From: Pseudomonas caricapapayae
GTDB taxonomy: Bacteria > Pseudomonadota > Gammaproteobacteria > Pseudomonadales > Pseudomonadaceae
Length of the DNA: 64,000 nt
Direction of reading: 5' to 3'
Assembly (NCBI RefSeq): GCF_001400735.1
Contig: NZ_LJPW01000144.1
Span: forward strand, 62,001 to 126,000
Below are positions 17,511-26,728 of this stretch, piece by piece. Numbering within the stretch: position 1 is the first letter of the stretch; the number at the start of each line of letters is the position of its first letter. A model generated the notes under the pieces. It was given only the letters and a program-made list of their open reading frames with translations, ran no database searches and had not been told where the DNA came from. The translations under genes were made by a program, and so were the position numbers.

Positions 17511-18209
17511 TTAGAAGCGAAACACTTCAAGATCGGTACGTATGGGCGACGCCATCGGGATTCTTGGTTTGTCAGGCTCTTTGGCCTTGGCGACCGGGGG
17601 CTTTTTCGGCTCTTCGATCGGCTGCCAGGAAATCGGCTTGATCGCAGTGCTGACCTGATCGGCCAGACGCTGCAGCAGCATGCCCTGCGCCTTTACCTGA
17701 TCGGCAGAGCTGCCGGAATGGATCTGTTCAAGATGGACCAGTCGGCTGTCACGAACATGGCCCTTGCGGTCCAGAAGACGCCACTGCGCATCCAGAACGG
17801 CAGGCTGTCTGGCACCGGAGTCCAGGCGGGTGATCGACAGTACGACCTGAACGTCCGGTGTGAAATTGGCAACCGCAGGTGCCATTACGACGCGCTGACT
17901 GTCCAGCTTCCAGGCCAGCTGACGCAAAAGCAACTGGTCGATATCCGAAGACAGATTGCCCGCCCAGCGCCCGTCCGGCGAAGCGGTCAAGGTGCCATCG
18001 GGCTGGCGTTGCAGCAGGGTTTCGCGTTGCAGATAGTCGGCCACCGAAACAGGACCCAGCAATACTGCCAGACCACTACTCTGTTTCGGCTGACCAGGCT
18101 CACCGCTATCGAGCTGATAAAGCGCAGTCGGCTGGCGCACACTGCAACCAGCCAGACCCAGAACGCCAGTCATCAGCAAGATCAGGGGAAGGCGTAGAAA
18201 ATTCATCAT
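17511..18209 (-). CDS. PqiC/YmbA-type ABC-transport auxiliary lipoprotein (DUF330)
   Basis: 232 residues. A lipoprotein signal peptide with lipobox LAGC (Cys near residue 22) is followed by a beta-rich domain (about 25-190) with the family start VRQPTALYQLDS, then a Pro/Lys-rich tail. PqiC lipoproteins sit in the outer-membrane inner leaflet and dock MCE-protein tunnels moving lipids across the envelope. No pqiA/pqiB genes are adjacent here, so its partner is not shown. There are adjacent ATGs at 18209 and 18206; either could start. Confidence 0.82.
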   Translation of the reverse strand: MMNFLRLPLILLMTGVLGLAGCSVRQPTALYQLDSGEPGQPKQSSGLAVLLGPVSVADYLQRETLLQRQPDGTLTASPDGRWAGNLSSDIDQLLLRQLAWKLDSQRVVMAPAVANFTPDVQVVLSITRLDSGARQPAVLDAQWRLLDRKGHVRDSRLVHLEQIHSGSSADQVKAQGMLLQRLADQVSTAIKPISWQPIEEPKKPPVAKAKEPDKPRIPMASPIRTDLEVFRF

Positions 18210-18389
18210 CCCATCCAGGTGGCCGCCCCGGGGCAGGCCACAGTATAAGTACTTTCAAGACCCATGCAGGCACTGAGCCACGCATGCACCCCAAGACCCC
18301 ATATCATCCGTGAATATGCATCATGACTCCAGCGATTATGCATCGTACTTCATGGCAAAACGAAGAACGCTGGTGCCAGATCAATGTTT

Positions 18390-20645
18390 TCAGCTATTTT
18401 CCACCAATAATGCGTCGACGCGCTGGAAGCCCCTCGGGAGTTTATTACCACGTCGGCCACGCTCCCCCTTGTAATGTTCGAGGTCTTCAGGTTTGAGCGA
18501 CAGCGTTCGTTTGCCCGCCTGAAGTACCAGCGTAGCGCCTTGGGCGATTACGGCCAGATCGGTTACGTACTCTTCACGACTGGCTACCCGTTCGCCCGGG
18601 ATCCCGATGATCTTGTTACCCTTGCCTTTGCCCAACTGCGGCAAATCGCTGATTTTGAACACCAGCAGGCGGCCTTCGGTGGTCACCGCAGCCAGCCAGT
18701 TCTGCTCACGATCGGGCACGGGTCGAGGCAGGATGACTTTTGCCCCGCTCGGCAAACTCAGCAGCGCCTTGCCCGCCTTGTTCTTGGCCTGCAGGTCTTC
18801 ACCTTTGACGACAAATCCATAACCGGCATCCGAAGCGATCACGTACAACGCGTCGTCTTCGGGCAGTAATACGCACTCGAATGTCGCGCCGGGTGGCGGT
18901 TGCAGCTTGCCGGTCAATGGTTCGCCCTGGCCCCGTGCAGACGGCAGGGTATGCGCGGCCACCGAGTAGCTGCGCCCGGTCGAGTCGATAAACACGGCGT
19001 ACTGATTGGAACGACCGATGGACGAGGTCTTGAAACCATCCCCCGCCTTGTAGGAAAGCCCGGTGGCATCGATGTCGTGGCCCTTGGCGCAACGCACCCA
19101 GCCTTTTTCCGAAAGGACCACAGTCACCGGCTCGGTGGGCATCAATTCGTTTTCAGACAGCGCTTTGGCTTCGGCGCGGGCAACGATAGGTGAACGACGG
19201 TCGTCGCCATAGGTTTCAGCATCGGCGATCAGTTCGGCACGGACCAGCTTGCGCAGTTTGGACTCGCTGCCGAGCAGTGCCAGAAGCCTGGCCTGCTCTT
19301 TGCGCAAGGCATCCTGCTCGCTGCGCAGCTTCATCTCTTCCAGGCGCGCCAACTGACGCAGACGGGTGTCGAGAATGTAATCCGCCTGGATCTCCGACAG
19401 ATCGAAGCGCGCGATCAGCTCCGCCTTGGGGTGTTCGGCGGTACGAATGATGTGGATCACTTCGTCCAGGTTCAGGTAAGCCGTGAGCAAACCGTCCAAC
19501 AGGTGCAGACGGTGCTCGACCTTGTCGAGGCGGAATTGCAAACGACGGCGCACTGTCCCGATGCGGAACGTCAGCCATTCGCCGAGCAGCGTCTTTAGGT
19601 TCTTGAGCTGCGGCTTGCCATCCAGACCGATGATGTTGATGTTGACCCGGTAGCTGGATTCAAGCTCGGTGGTCGCAAACAAGTGCTGCATAAGCTCGTC
19701 CAGCTCAACCCGGTTGGAACGCGGGATGATGACGATACGGCAAGGGTTTTCGTGGTCGGATTCGTCACGCAGATCGGCAACCATCGGCAGCTTCTTGGCC
19801 TGCATCTGCGCGGCAATCTGCTCCAGCACCTTGGCCCCGGAGACCTGATGCGGCAGCGCCGTGACGACGATATCACCGTCCTCGATGCGGTACACCGCCC
19901 GCATCCGCACCGAACCACGTCCGGTCTCATAGATTTTCAGCAGGTCGGCACGCGGCGTGATGATTTCCGCTTCGGTCGGGTAGTCCGGACCAAGAATATG
20001 CTCGCACAACTCCGGGACCGTGGCCTTGGGGTCATCCAGCAAATGGACGCAGGCACTGGCCACTTCGCGCAGATTGTGCGGCGGGACGTCGGTGGCCATG
20101 CCGACTGCAATGCCGGTGGTGCCATTGAGCAGAATGTTCGGCAAACGCGCAGGCAGCACCGCAGGCTCATCCAGCGTGCCGTCAAAGTTCGGCACCCAGT
20201 CGGCCGTACCCTGTCCCAACTCGCTGAGCAGAACCTCGGAATAGCGCGACAGGCGCGCTTCGGTGTAGCGCATGGCAGCAAAGGACTTGGGATCGTCCGG
20301 CGCACCCCAGTTACCCTGCCCGTCCACCAGCGTGTAGCGGTAACTGAACGGCTGGGCCATCAGCACCATCGCTTCGTAGCAGGCCGAATCGCCGTGCGGA
20401 TGGAACTTGCCGAGCACGTCACCGACGGTACGCGCCGACTTCTTGTGCTTGGCGTCGGCCCCCAGGCCCAGCTCGCTCATCGCATAGATGATGCGTCGCT
20501 GAACAGGCTTCAGGCCGTCACCGATGTGCGGCAAGGCACGGTCCATGATCACGTACATGGAGTAATTGAGGTAGGCCTGTTCGGTGAAGTCAGCCAATGA
20601 TCGGCGTTCTACACCATCCAGGCTGAGGTCAAGGGAGTCGCTCAT
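18390..20645 (-). CDS. parC: DNA topoisomerase IV subunit A
   Basis: Decatenates daughter chromosomes with ParE. The 751 residues have the catalytic Tyr in RYTEARLSRYS (about 120), the winged-helix/tower core, a coiled-coil region and a C-terminal beta-pinwheel. The quinolone-determining stretch reads HPHGDSACYEAM, the susceptible form at both the Ser and Glu positions. The start is MSDSLDLSLD at 20645; an upstream in-frame ATG falls inside the protease gene. Last gene of a parE-X-Y-parC run. Confidence 0.97.
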   Translation of the reverse strand: MSDSLDLSLDGVERRSLADFTEQAYLNYSMYVIMDRALPHIGDGLKPVQRRIIYAMSELGLGADAKHKKSARTVGDVLGKFHPHGDSACYEAMVLMAQPFSYRYTLVDGQGNWGAPDDPKSFAAMRYTEARLSRYSEVLLSELGQGTADWVPNFDGTLDEPAVLPARLPNILLNGTTGIAVGMATDVPPHNLREVASACVHLLDDPKATVPELCEHILGPDYPTEAEIITPRADLLKIYETGRGSVRMRAVYRIEDGDIVVTALPHQVSGAKVLEQIAAQMQAKKLPMVADLRDESDHENPCRIVIIPRSNRVELDELMQHLFATTELESSYRVNINIIGLDGKPQLKNLKTLLGEWLTFRIGTVRRRLQFRLDKVEHRLHLLDGLLTAYLNLDEVIHIIRTAEHPKAELIARFDLSEIQADYILDTRLRQLARLEEMKLRSEQDALRKEQARLLALLGSESKLRKLVRAELIADAETYGDDRRSPIVARAEAKALSENELMPTEPVTVVLSEKGWVRCAKGHDIDATGLSYKAGDGFKTSSIGRSNQYAVFIDSTGRSYSVAAHTLPSARGQGEPLTGKLQPPPGATFECVLLPEDDALYVIASDAGYGFVVKGEDLQAKNKAGKALLSLPSGAKVILPRPVPDREQNWLAAVTTEGRLLVFKISDLPQLGKGKGNKIIGIPGERVASREEYVTDLAVIAQGATLVLQAGKRTLSLKPEDLEHYKGERGRRGNKLPRGFQRVDALLVENS

Positions 20646-20655
20646 GCGGGCCTCA

Positions 20656-21177
20656 TCATTTCGTTGACTGGCGCAGCAGCAAATTGCCGCCACGCTGTGT
20701 GAATTCGAGTTGTTTCATTGCGCTCATACCGAGCAGCACCTGCTCACCGTCCAGACCGGGTGCCACCAGAGCACGCACATTGGTCAGGACGATATCGCCC
20801 AGTTGCAAGCGGTCAAGCGTGGTCCGAAAACCCTGGCTGTTGCCGTTGGCCGTACTGACCGTGACCGGAAAGCCGCGCTTGAGCCCCAGGCGGTCAGCCA
20901 TATCACCGGGCACCGCCACATCGGTCGCCCCGGTGTCGATCATCAACTCCACTGTGCGGCCGTTGATCTGGCCGGTCGTGACGAAGTGCCCCTGACGATT
21001 GCCTGCCAGCTGCACCTCTATATAGCCGTCACCGTGTTGCGAGGTGACCACGGCGTTGGGGTTCTGCTGCCGGTCTTCCCAGTCGCCGAAAAAGCGCGTC
21101 GCGAGAAACAGACCGGCCGCCCAGGCCACGATCATCAGCACCTTGCCAGCGCGTTTGCCGGGCTGCACGTCACTCAC
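20656..21177 (-). CDS. Retropepsin-like (clan AA) aspartic protease, membrane-anchored
   Basis: 173 residues: an N-terminal membrane helix (about 12-30), then a single retropepsin-like domain with catalytic motif LMIDTGATDVAVP (Asp near 81) and the C-terminal hydrophobic-Gly motif VLLGMSAM. A single half-site domain implies dimerisation, as in TIGR02281-type bacterial proteins. The GTG start at 21177 overlaps the upstream stop by 4 bases (GTGA), and the stop is 10 bases before parC. The target is unknown; perhaps a periplasmic peptidase. Confidence 0.85.
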   Translation of the reverse strand: MSDVQPGKRAGKVLMIVAWAAGLFLATRFFGDWEDRQQNPNAVVTSQHGDGYIEVQLAGNRQGHFVTTGQINGRTVELMIDTGATDVAVPGDMADRLGLKRGFPVTVSTANGNSQGFRTTLDRLQLGDIVLTNVRALVAPGLDGEQVLLGMSAMKQLEFTQRGGNLLLRQSTK

Positions 21178-22151
21178 TGCCCGGCACTCCAGCCCGCCTC
21201 AGGTGCAGCGAAGCGCCAGACAATCGGGCGCTTCTCACCGTCGGCACGCACACCGAAGTTATTATCGATGCCGATCCACGCACCCTTCTCGTCGACCACC
21301 AGTGCCTCGGTCAGGCCGTAGGGTTGATCGTAACGACGCGACGGCACCATCGCCTCTTTGGCGAAAGACCAGCAACGCTCGACCTGTCCGGTTTCGAGAT
21401 CACGCCGACAGATGCGGTACACCGCACGTTCCAGCGTGAACAGCTTGCCGTTGTACAACGACACATCGGAAAAATCCGTCGACACCTTTTTGCTGCCCTG
21501 CTCCGGCGGCAACGCGTCCAGACCCGATTCGGACAGCAGCACGCAGTTTTGCCCGCAGGTCCACTGCTCCTTGTCGCGTTGCACCACCAGCAAGCCGCGC
21601 TTCTCGCGCTCGGCCGCCAGCCAGAGACGGTCGCCCGCAGGACTGACGGCAATCCCTTCGAAAATCGCATTGAAACGCTGCAACATGCCCTGAGCCTGCG
21701 CCTGTTCCACCAGCTCCTTCGGCAAATCCAGCCAGAACGGTTTACCGCTGACCGGCACCTTGAGTACCGTGCCATAGGCTTCGCTGACCAGATAGCGATT
21801 GCCGGCTGCGTCACAGCTCACACCCTCGAAATCCAGGCTACCGCCGCGTATCAGCGCGGAAAGCCCGGCCATGAAACGCAACTTCAACGGCAGATAGCTG
21901 TGTGGCGCAGGTGAATCGATGTGGTATGGCAGGGCCTTCCAGGTGTTTTGCGACACATCGAGGCTGTACAGCACATTGTCGTCACGGTCGGAAACTGTCC
22001 ACAGCTGGCCGTTGCACATGGCAAGACCTGACAGATTGCCGCCGGCCATATCGTCTACCGGATGCTCGGATTGCAGTTTCAGGGCCTCAAGCGGCGCGGC
22101 GAAAACCGGCGCGGCAATCAGCATCAGGGCGGCGAGCCAGGCTCGTGTCAA
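21174..22151 (-). CDS. Secreted phytase-like esterase-fold protein
   Basis: 325 residues beginning with a cleavable signal peptide (about 1-18, ending VFAAP). The rest matches the esterase-like-activity-of-phytase family: a beta-propeller pattern including NLSGLAMCNGQLWTVSDRDD, SLDFEGVSCD, NAIFEGIAVSP and QPYGLTEALVVDEKGAWIGIDNN. Likely periplasmic or secreted; the substrate is unknown. The TTG start at 22151 overlaps the parE stop (TTGA), so it is translationally coupled between parE and the protease. Confidence 0.8.
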   Translation of the reverse strand: MTRAWLAALMLIAAPVFAAPLEALKLQSEHPVDDMAGGNLSGLAMCNGQLWTVSDRDDNVLYSLDVSQNTWKALPYHIDSPAPHSYLPLKLRFMAGLSALIRGGSLDFEGVSCDAAGNRYLVSEAYGTVLKVPVSGKPFWLDLPKELVEQAQAQGMLQRFNAIFEGIAVSPAGDRLWLAAEREKRGLLVVQRDKEQWTCGQNCVLLSESGLDALPPEQGSKKVSTDFSDVSLYNGKLFTLERAVYRICRRDLETGQVERCWSFAKEAMVPSRRYDQPYGLTEALVVDEKGAWIGIDNNFGVRADGEKRPIVWRFAAPEAGWSAGQ

Positions 22152-24052
22152 GTCAGAACCTCGGCAAGATTACCCTTCGATTCAAGCCAGGACTTGCGGT
22201 CACCTGCACGCTTCTTCGCCAGCAGCATGTCCATCATTTCCGAAGTGGCCGCGAAATCATCCAGCGTGAGCTGGACCAGACGCCGCGTGTTCGGGTCCAT
22301 GGTGGTTTCGCGCAACTGCGGCGGGTTCATTTCGCCCAGACCCTTGAATCGGGTGACTTGCGGTTTGCCACGTTTCTTTTCAGCCACCAGCCGGTCAAGA
22401 ATTCCATCGCGCTCGCTTTCGTCCAGCGCGTAGTAGATTTCCTTGCCCAGGTCGATCCGGTACAGCGGCGGCATGGCCACATAGACATGCCCGGCGTCGA
22501 CCAACGGACGGAAATGCTGGACGAACAATGCGCACAGCAACGTAGCGATGTGCAGACCATCCGAGTCCGCGTCCGCGAGGATGCAGATCTTGCCGTAACG
22601 CAACTGGCCGATATCGGCTGCGCCCGGATCGACGCCGATGGCAACGGCGATATTGTGCACTTCCTGGCTGGCAAGCACTTCACCGCCGTCCACTTCCCAG
22701 GTATTCAGAATCTTGCCGCGCAACGGCAGGATGGCCTGAAACTCCTTGTCCCGCGCCTGCTTGGCAGAACCACCGGCGGAGTCGCCCTCGACCAGAAACA
22801 GCTCCGAGCGCGCCGGGTCCTGCCCGGCACAGTCGGCCAGCTTGCCCGGCAACGCGGGCCCCTGAGTGATGCGCTTGCGTTCGACTTTCTTGCTGGCCTT
22901 GAGACGACGACCGGCGTTGTTGATCGCCAGATCGGCCAGTTGCAGGCCCAGTTCAGAGTGGGTGTTGAGCCACAGGCTGAAAGCGTCCTTGACCACACCG
23001 GAGACAAACGCTGCCGCTTCGCGGGACGACAGGCGCTCTTTGGTCTGACCGGAGAACTGCGGTTCCTGCATTTTCATCGACAGGACGAAGGCAATTCGCT
23101 CCCAGACGTCTTCCGGTGCAAGCTTGACGCCACGCGGCAACAGATTGCGGAACTCGCAGAACTCGCGCATCGCATCCAGCAAGCCTTGGCGCAAGCCGTT
23201 CACATGGGTGCCGCCCTGCGCCGTCGGAATCAGGTTGACGTAGCTTTCCTGAACGCTGTCACCTCCCTCGGGCAACCACAGCAGCGCCCAATCGACCGCT
23301 TCCTTGTTACCGGCAAAGCTGCCGCAGAACGGCTCGTCCGGCAGTCGCAGAAAATCGGTAACCGAATCCTGCAGATAGGAGCGCAGGCCGTCCTCGTAAT
23401 GCCACTCGACTTTTTCGCCTGAGGACTTGTCCTCAAAGCTGACCAACAGTCCCGGACACAGAACCGCTTTGGCCTTGAGCACATGTTTGAGACGGCTGAC
23501 AGAAAACTTGGGGCTATCGAAATACTTCGGGTCGGGCGCGAAATACACGCTGGTACCGGTATTGCGCTTGCCAACGGTGCCAATGACCGCCAGCTCGGTG
23601 GCCTTGTAGCCGTCCGCGAAAGTCATTTCGTATTCGTTGCCATCGCGTTTTACCCGCACCCGAACCTGGGTGGAAAGCGCGTTGACGACGGAAATCCCTA
23701 CGCCGTGCAGGCCGCCGGAGAACTGATAGTTCTTGTTGGAGAACTTGCCCCCCGCGTGCAGCTTGGTGAGGATCAGCTCGACGCCGGACACGCCTTCTTC
23801 CGGGTGGATGTCCACCGGCATGCCGCGGCCATCGTCGGATACTTCAAGCGAATTATCGGCATGAAGGATGACCTGTACCGAGCGTGCATGCCCGGCCAGG
23901 GCTTCATCGACGCTGTTGTCGATGACTTCCTGAGCCAGGTGGTTGGGCCGCGAAGTGTCGGTGTACATGCCCGGACGTTTGCGAACCGGATCGAGGCCCG
24001 AGAGGACTTCGATGGCGTCTGCGTTATAAGAGCTAGCGCTGGGATTGGCCAT
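22148..24052 (-). CDS. parE: DNA topoisomerase IV subunit B
   Basis: ATPase subunit of topoisomerase IV. The 634 residues include a GHKL ATPase domain (ENSVDEALAG-type motif as DNSVDEALAG, DDGRGMP, GGLHGVGISVVNAL), a transducer, and a TOPRIM domain with EGDSAGGSAKQ and DADSDGLHI metal ligands. The ATG at 24052 is clear. It heads a four-gene run ending with parC and lies 77 bases downstream of the yqiA-like gene. Confidence 0.97.
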   Translation of the reverse strand: MANPSASSYNADAIEVLSGLDPVRKRPGMYTDTSRPNHLAQEVIDNSVDEALAGHARSVQVILHADNSLEVSDDGRGMPVDIHPEEGVSGVELILTKLHAGGKFSNKNYQFSGGLHGVGISVVNALSTQVRVRVKRDGNEYEMTFADGYKATELAVIGTVGKRNTGTSVYFAPDPKYFDSPKFSVSRLKHVLKAKAVLCPGLLVSFEDKSSGEKVEWHYEDGLRSYLQDSVTDFLRLPDEPFCGSFAGNKEAVDWALLWLPEGGDSVQESYVNLIPTAQGGTHVNGLRQGLLDAMREFCEFRNLLPRGVKLAPEDVWERIAFVLSMKMQEPQFSGQTKERLSSREAAAFVSGVVKDAFSLWLNTHSELGLQLADLAINNAGRRLKASKKVERKRITQGPALPGKLADCAGQDPARSELFLVEGDSAGGSAKQARDKEFQAILPLRGKILNTWEVDGGEVLASQEVHNIAVAIGVDPGAADIGQLRYGKICILADADSDGLHIATLLCALFVQHFRPLVDAGHVYVAMPPLYRIDLGKEIYYALDESERDGILDRLVAEKKRGKPQVTRFKGLGEMNPPQLRETTMDPNTRRLVQLTLDDFAATSEMMDMLLAKKRAGDRKSWLESKGNLAEVLT

Positions 24053-24129
24053 GGGTTCTCGTTATCAATCTTTCATGGAATTTCGGGGGTTTCAATGTTC
24101 TTGCTTTCATATGACCGGGCATCGATCAC

Positions 24130-24747
24130 CTACAGCGCCGACAGGTCGATCTTCTGCAACAGATCGGGGGCAAATCCGGCAAACCCCAGCAACGCCGGCA
24201 AATGCCCGGCAAAGCCCTGAAAACTGTGGTCGCCGCCCGCCTGAATACGCAAGGCACAGGCCCGGTAAAACTGCTCGGCGCGACGGTAATCAAGGGTCTC
24301 GTCACCGGTCTGCAACCACACCTGAAACTGCTGAGGGTCCTGGGGCGCGGGAACCTCAAGCTCGGCCAGCGCCTGAATATGGTCTTCGGTCAGTTGCCAT
24401 TGCTCGCCGGTGTACAGGTTCTGCTGCACGCCGAGAAAACCGTCGAACAGCTGATGCGGATTGACTGCCGGATTGATCAGCACTGCCTTGAGGCCATGCC
24501 GCTGCGCCAAATGAGTCGCATAGTAGCCGCCGAGGGAGCTGCCGACCAGTAAAGGCCGCCCCAGCGCCTTTATAGCGGCTTCAAGCTGGACCATGGCCTG
24601 GCGCGGATGGTGATGCAGTTCAGGTACTTGCAGACGATCGGCCAGACCCAGCGAATTCATCAGCGCAATCAACTGACAGGCTTTTCTCGACAGCGCCGAG
24701 CTATTCAAGCCGTGGATGTATAGCAATGAAGGTGTGTCGCTCGTCAC
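24130..24747 (-). CDS. yqiA: YqiA-type alpha/beta-hydrolase esterase
   Basis: 205 residues. The alpha/beta-hydrolase pattern has YIHGLNSS near the N-terminus, nucleophile elbow VGSSLGGYYAT (Ser near 71) and a C-terminal catalytic His in GGDHSFQGF; the acid is likely Asp in LQTGDETLDY. It starts at GTG 24747 with GGGAG upstream. E. coli yqiA lies between cpdA and parE, the same order as here. Confidence 0.88.
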   Translation of the reverse strand: MTSDTPSLLYIHGLNSSALSRKACQLIALMNSLGLADRLQVPELHHHPRQAMVQLEAAIKALGRPLLVGSSLGGYYATHLAQRHGLKAVLINPAVNPHQLFDGFLGVQQNLYTGEQWQLTEDHIQALAELEVPAPQDPQQFQVWLQTGDETLDYRRAEQFYRACALRIQAGGDHSFQGFAGHLPALLGFAGFAPDLLQKIDLSAL

Positions 24748-24835
24748 GCTGTCGCTCCCGGGTGCAAGGCAAAGCCGTGTAGTTTACAGGGACTTTCGCT
24801 ACAACACCTCACTGGAAACGTGTCCGCCTGCTGAT

Positions 24836-25642
24836 TCAATAGCCAGTGCCGCCGTAATCGACCTCGAATTCCATGCCGACCACTCTGGAAACAGCGGTTT
24901 CCAGCCGTCCATCGTCATGCAATCGCAGCCAGCGGTAGCCCGGTGCCGATGTGTCTACCTTGAAATCAACACTGCCCGGCGCGAACTGAATACAGGTAGA
25001 CGGCGAAGCCAGCAGGCGCACGCCGTTACGCGTCTGGTCGAACGCCTGATGCACATGCCCCCAGAGCACGGCCTTTACCTGTGGAAATCGATCGAGCACG
25101 GCAAATAGCGCATCGGCATTGCGCAGACCGATCGGTGCCATCCATTCACAGCCGACGGCCACCGGGTGGTGATGCAGGCAAACCAGATGATGCCGGTCCG
25201 GCGCTTCGCCAAGCGACTGCTCCAGCAACTGCAATTGCCCGGCAGCCAGAAAACCCGGTACAGAGCCCGGCACTGCCGAATCCAGCAACGTCACCCGCCA
25301 CTGGCCAATGTCGACCACAGGGTCGAGCAGCCCATTGTGCTGCGCAACCTGCTCCATCTGCGGCAGTTCGTCGTGATTACCGGCGAACCAGCGCGCAGGC
25401 GCATCAATCCGCGCGCTTATCCGACGAAACGCTTCGTAAGACTCGACACTGCCGTCCTGCGAGATATCGCCACTGGCGACCACAAGATCGATGTGCGGCT
25501 GCTCGGCCAACACCCGATCAACGACTTTTTCCAGACTGTCCCGCGTGCTCATGCCCAACAACGCCCCGTCCGCCTCGGCGAACAGGTGGCTGTCGGATAT
25601 CTGCACCAGCAAAACTGACGATGAAGGGGCTGCGCTCGGCAA
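24836..25642 (-). CDS. cpdA: 3',5'-cyclic-AMP phosphodiesterase CpdA
   Basis: Hydrolyses cAMP and so tunes Vfr/CRP signalling. The 268-residue calcineurin-like metallophosphoesterase shows the binuclear metal motifs in order: DSHLF (about 17-21), GDISQDG, GNHDE, HHHP and GHVHQ. I chose TTG at 25642 with GGGAG about 8 bases upstream; it gives the normal N-terminus SSSVLLVQISDSH. The usual partners yqiB and nudF are upstream but an unknown membrane-protein gene is interposed. Confidence 0.93.
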   Translation of the reverse strand: MPSAAPSSSVLLVQISDSHLFAEADGALLGMSTRDSLEKVVDRVLAEQPHIDLVVASGDISQDGSVESYEAFRRISARIDAPARWFAGNHDELPQMEQVAQHNGLLDPVVDIGQWRVTLLDSAVPGSVPGFLAAGQLQLLEQSLGEAPDRHHLVCLHHHPVAVGCEWMAPIGLRNADALFAVLDRFPQVKAVLWGHVHQAFDQTRNGVRLLASPSTCIQFAPGSVDFKVDTSAPGYRWLRLHDDGRLETAVSRVVGMEFEVDYGGTGY

Positions 25643-25729
25643 GACCGTCTCCCAGAGAGGATTCAGCGCGATTATGTGATCTGGCAGCGAGCGGGTAAAC
25701 CGGGAATGCAGGTGTGGGTGATGACTGGT

Positions 25730-26101
25730 TCACATTTGCTGATGCGCCCGGACCCTGAGCACCACGAAAACGACAAGGCCTGCCGATGCCATGCCTGCCA
25801 GTCCAGCCCAAAGAACATATTCCAGGATTAGCCCATAGGGCATGTCCGGCCAGACATACCCCGCCAGGACGATCGTTGCAATCACACTCAGAACCATTCC
25901 CGAGAGGCCGGCAACATGAATGGAGCACGGCAGGAGCCTCAGCGACAGGACACCGATGATTCCACCCGCAGTCACTGCATATGCAGAGTGCTCCACACGC
26001 AGCCTGTTGCCGAGCGACACGGATAAACCAGCGTAGAGAAAAAGACTGAAAAGCCCTCCGGCGATACACGCCATGGAAGTCGAACGACATTCAGAGTTCA
26101 C
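25730..26101 (-). CDS. Unknown small membrane protein
   Basis: About 123 residues from a GTG at 26101 (AGG eight bases upstream); TTG at 26116 or ATG at 26074 are alternatives. Four hydrophobic segments (MACIAGGLFSLFLYAGLSV, AYAVTAGGIIGVLSLRLL, GLSGMVLSVIATIVLAGYV, YVLWAGLAGMASAGLVVFVV) cover nearly the whole chain. I recognise no family. It lies alone between cpdA and the DUF1249 gene, with gaps of 87 and about 170 bases, which is unusual in this otherwise compact group. Coding is likely but not certain. Confidence 0.5.
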   Translation of the reverse strand: MNSECRSTSMACIAGGLFSLFLYAGLSVSLGNRLRVEHSAYAVTAGGIIGVLSLRLLPCSIHVAGLSGMVLSVIATIVLAGYVWPDMPYGLILEYVLWAGLAGMASAGLVVFVVLRVRAHQQM

Positions 26102-26275
26102 GCGGGTTACCTGCAAATGAATACAGGCCGACTATAAGTCATGACGTGGCACATTCAGAGCAGCTGAAATATTTTCAGAAACCGCCTACACGACCGACGC
26201 ATGATGACTGTCGGCCAAAGCCATTTCCTGCGCTCATGCATATAAAGAAGAAGCGATACGACCACTGAGGCGCGC

Positions 26276-26728
26276 TTAACGCACCGCCTCGAACTCATGC
26301 CCACACGCCAGGCAATGGCTCAGCCATTCGCCCAGAAACAGATTGAGCTGAGCCTTTTCGTCTGGCTGGTGCATATCGGCATTGGGGTATGGATAGATGC
26401 CGCGAAAGCGCCGCGCATGTTCGGCGCCGATGACTTCGGCCATGCGCGCATCGTGATAGACCTGCACTTCGAGTACGGGCACCGGCAACCAAGGCAGGCT
26501 GTGTTCCTGGCGGACTTGCAAGGTGGTGGTGTAAGGGCAGTCGAGCAAGACTTCAACGGCCAGTACACCCAGCATCTGGTCACCTTGGGTCACGGCGACG
26601 CGGCGTGAGCGCTGGTCGTTGCGCATGTCGGGCAGCAGGCGCATAAGGCGCGCGTAGTTGGCCTCACACGCAGCCTGCAGTCCGGCAAGATCGACACGAT
26701 AGCGCTCGCGCAATAGATTCACGACCAT
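26276..26728 (-). CDS. yqiB: DUF1249 (YqiB) family protein
   Basis: 150 residues from the ATG at 26728 (MVVNLLRERYRVDL), soluble, with the family pattern YARLMRLLPD, QVYHDARMAEV and YPYPNADMHQPDEK, ending in a C-terminal CLACGHEF. The function is unknown. In E. coli and Pseudomonas it lies between nudF and cpdA. The start overlaps the nudF stop by about 10 bases, so the two are coupled. A start 12 codons upstream is possible but lies deeper within nudF. Confidence 0.85.
   Translation of the reverse strand: MVVNLLRERYRVDLAGLQAACEANYARLMRLLPDMRNDQRSRRVAVTQGDQMLGVLAVEVLLDCPYTTTLQVRQEHSLPWLPVPVLEVQVYHDARMAEVIGAEHARRFRGIYPYPNADMHQPDEKAQLNLFLGEWLSHCLACGHEFEAVR

Noticed and set aside
20360..20420. 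Possible fluoroquinolone-resistance changes in the ParC determining region
   Set aside because: The region reads HPHGDSACYEAM, the susceptible residues.
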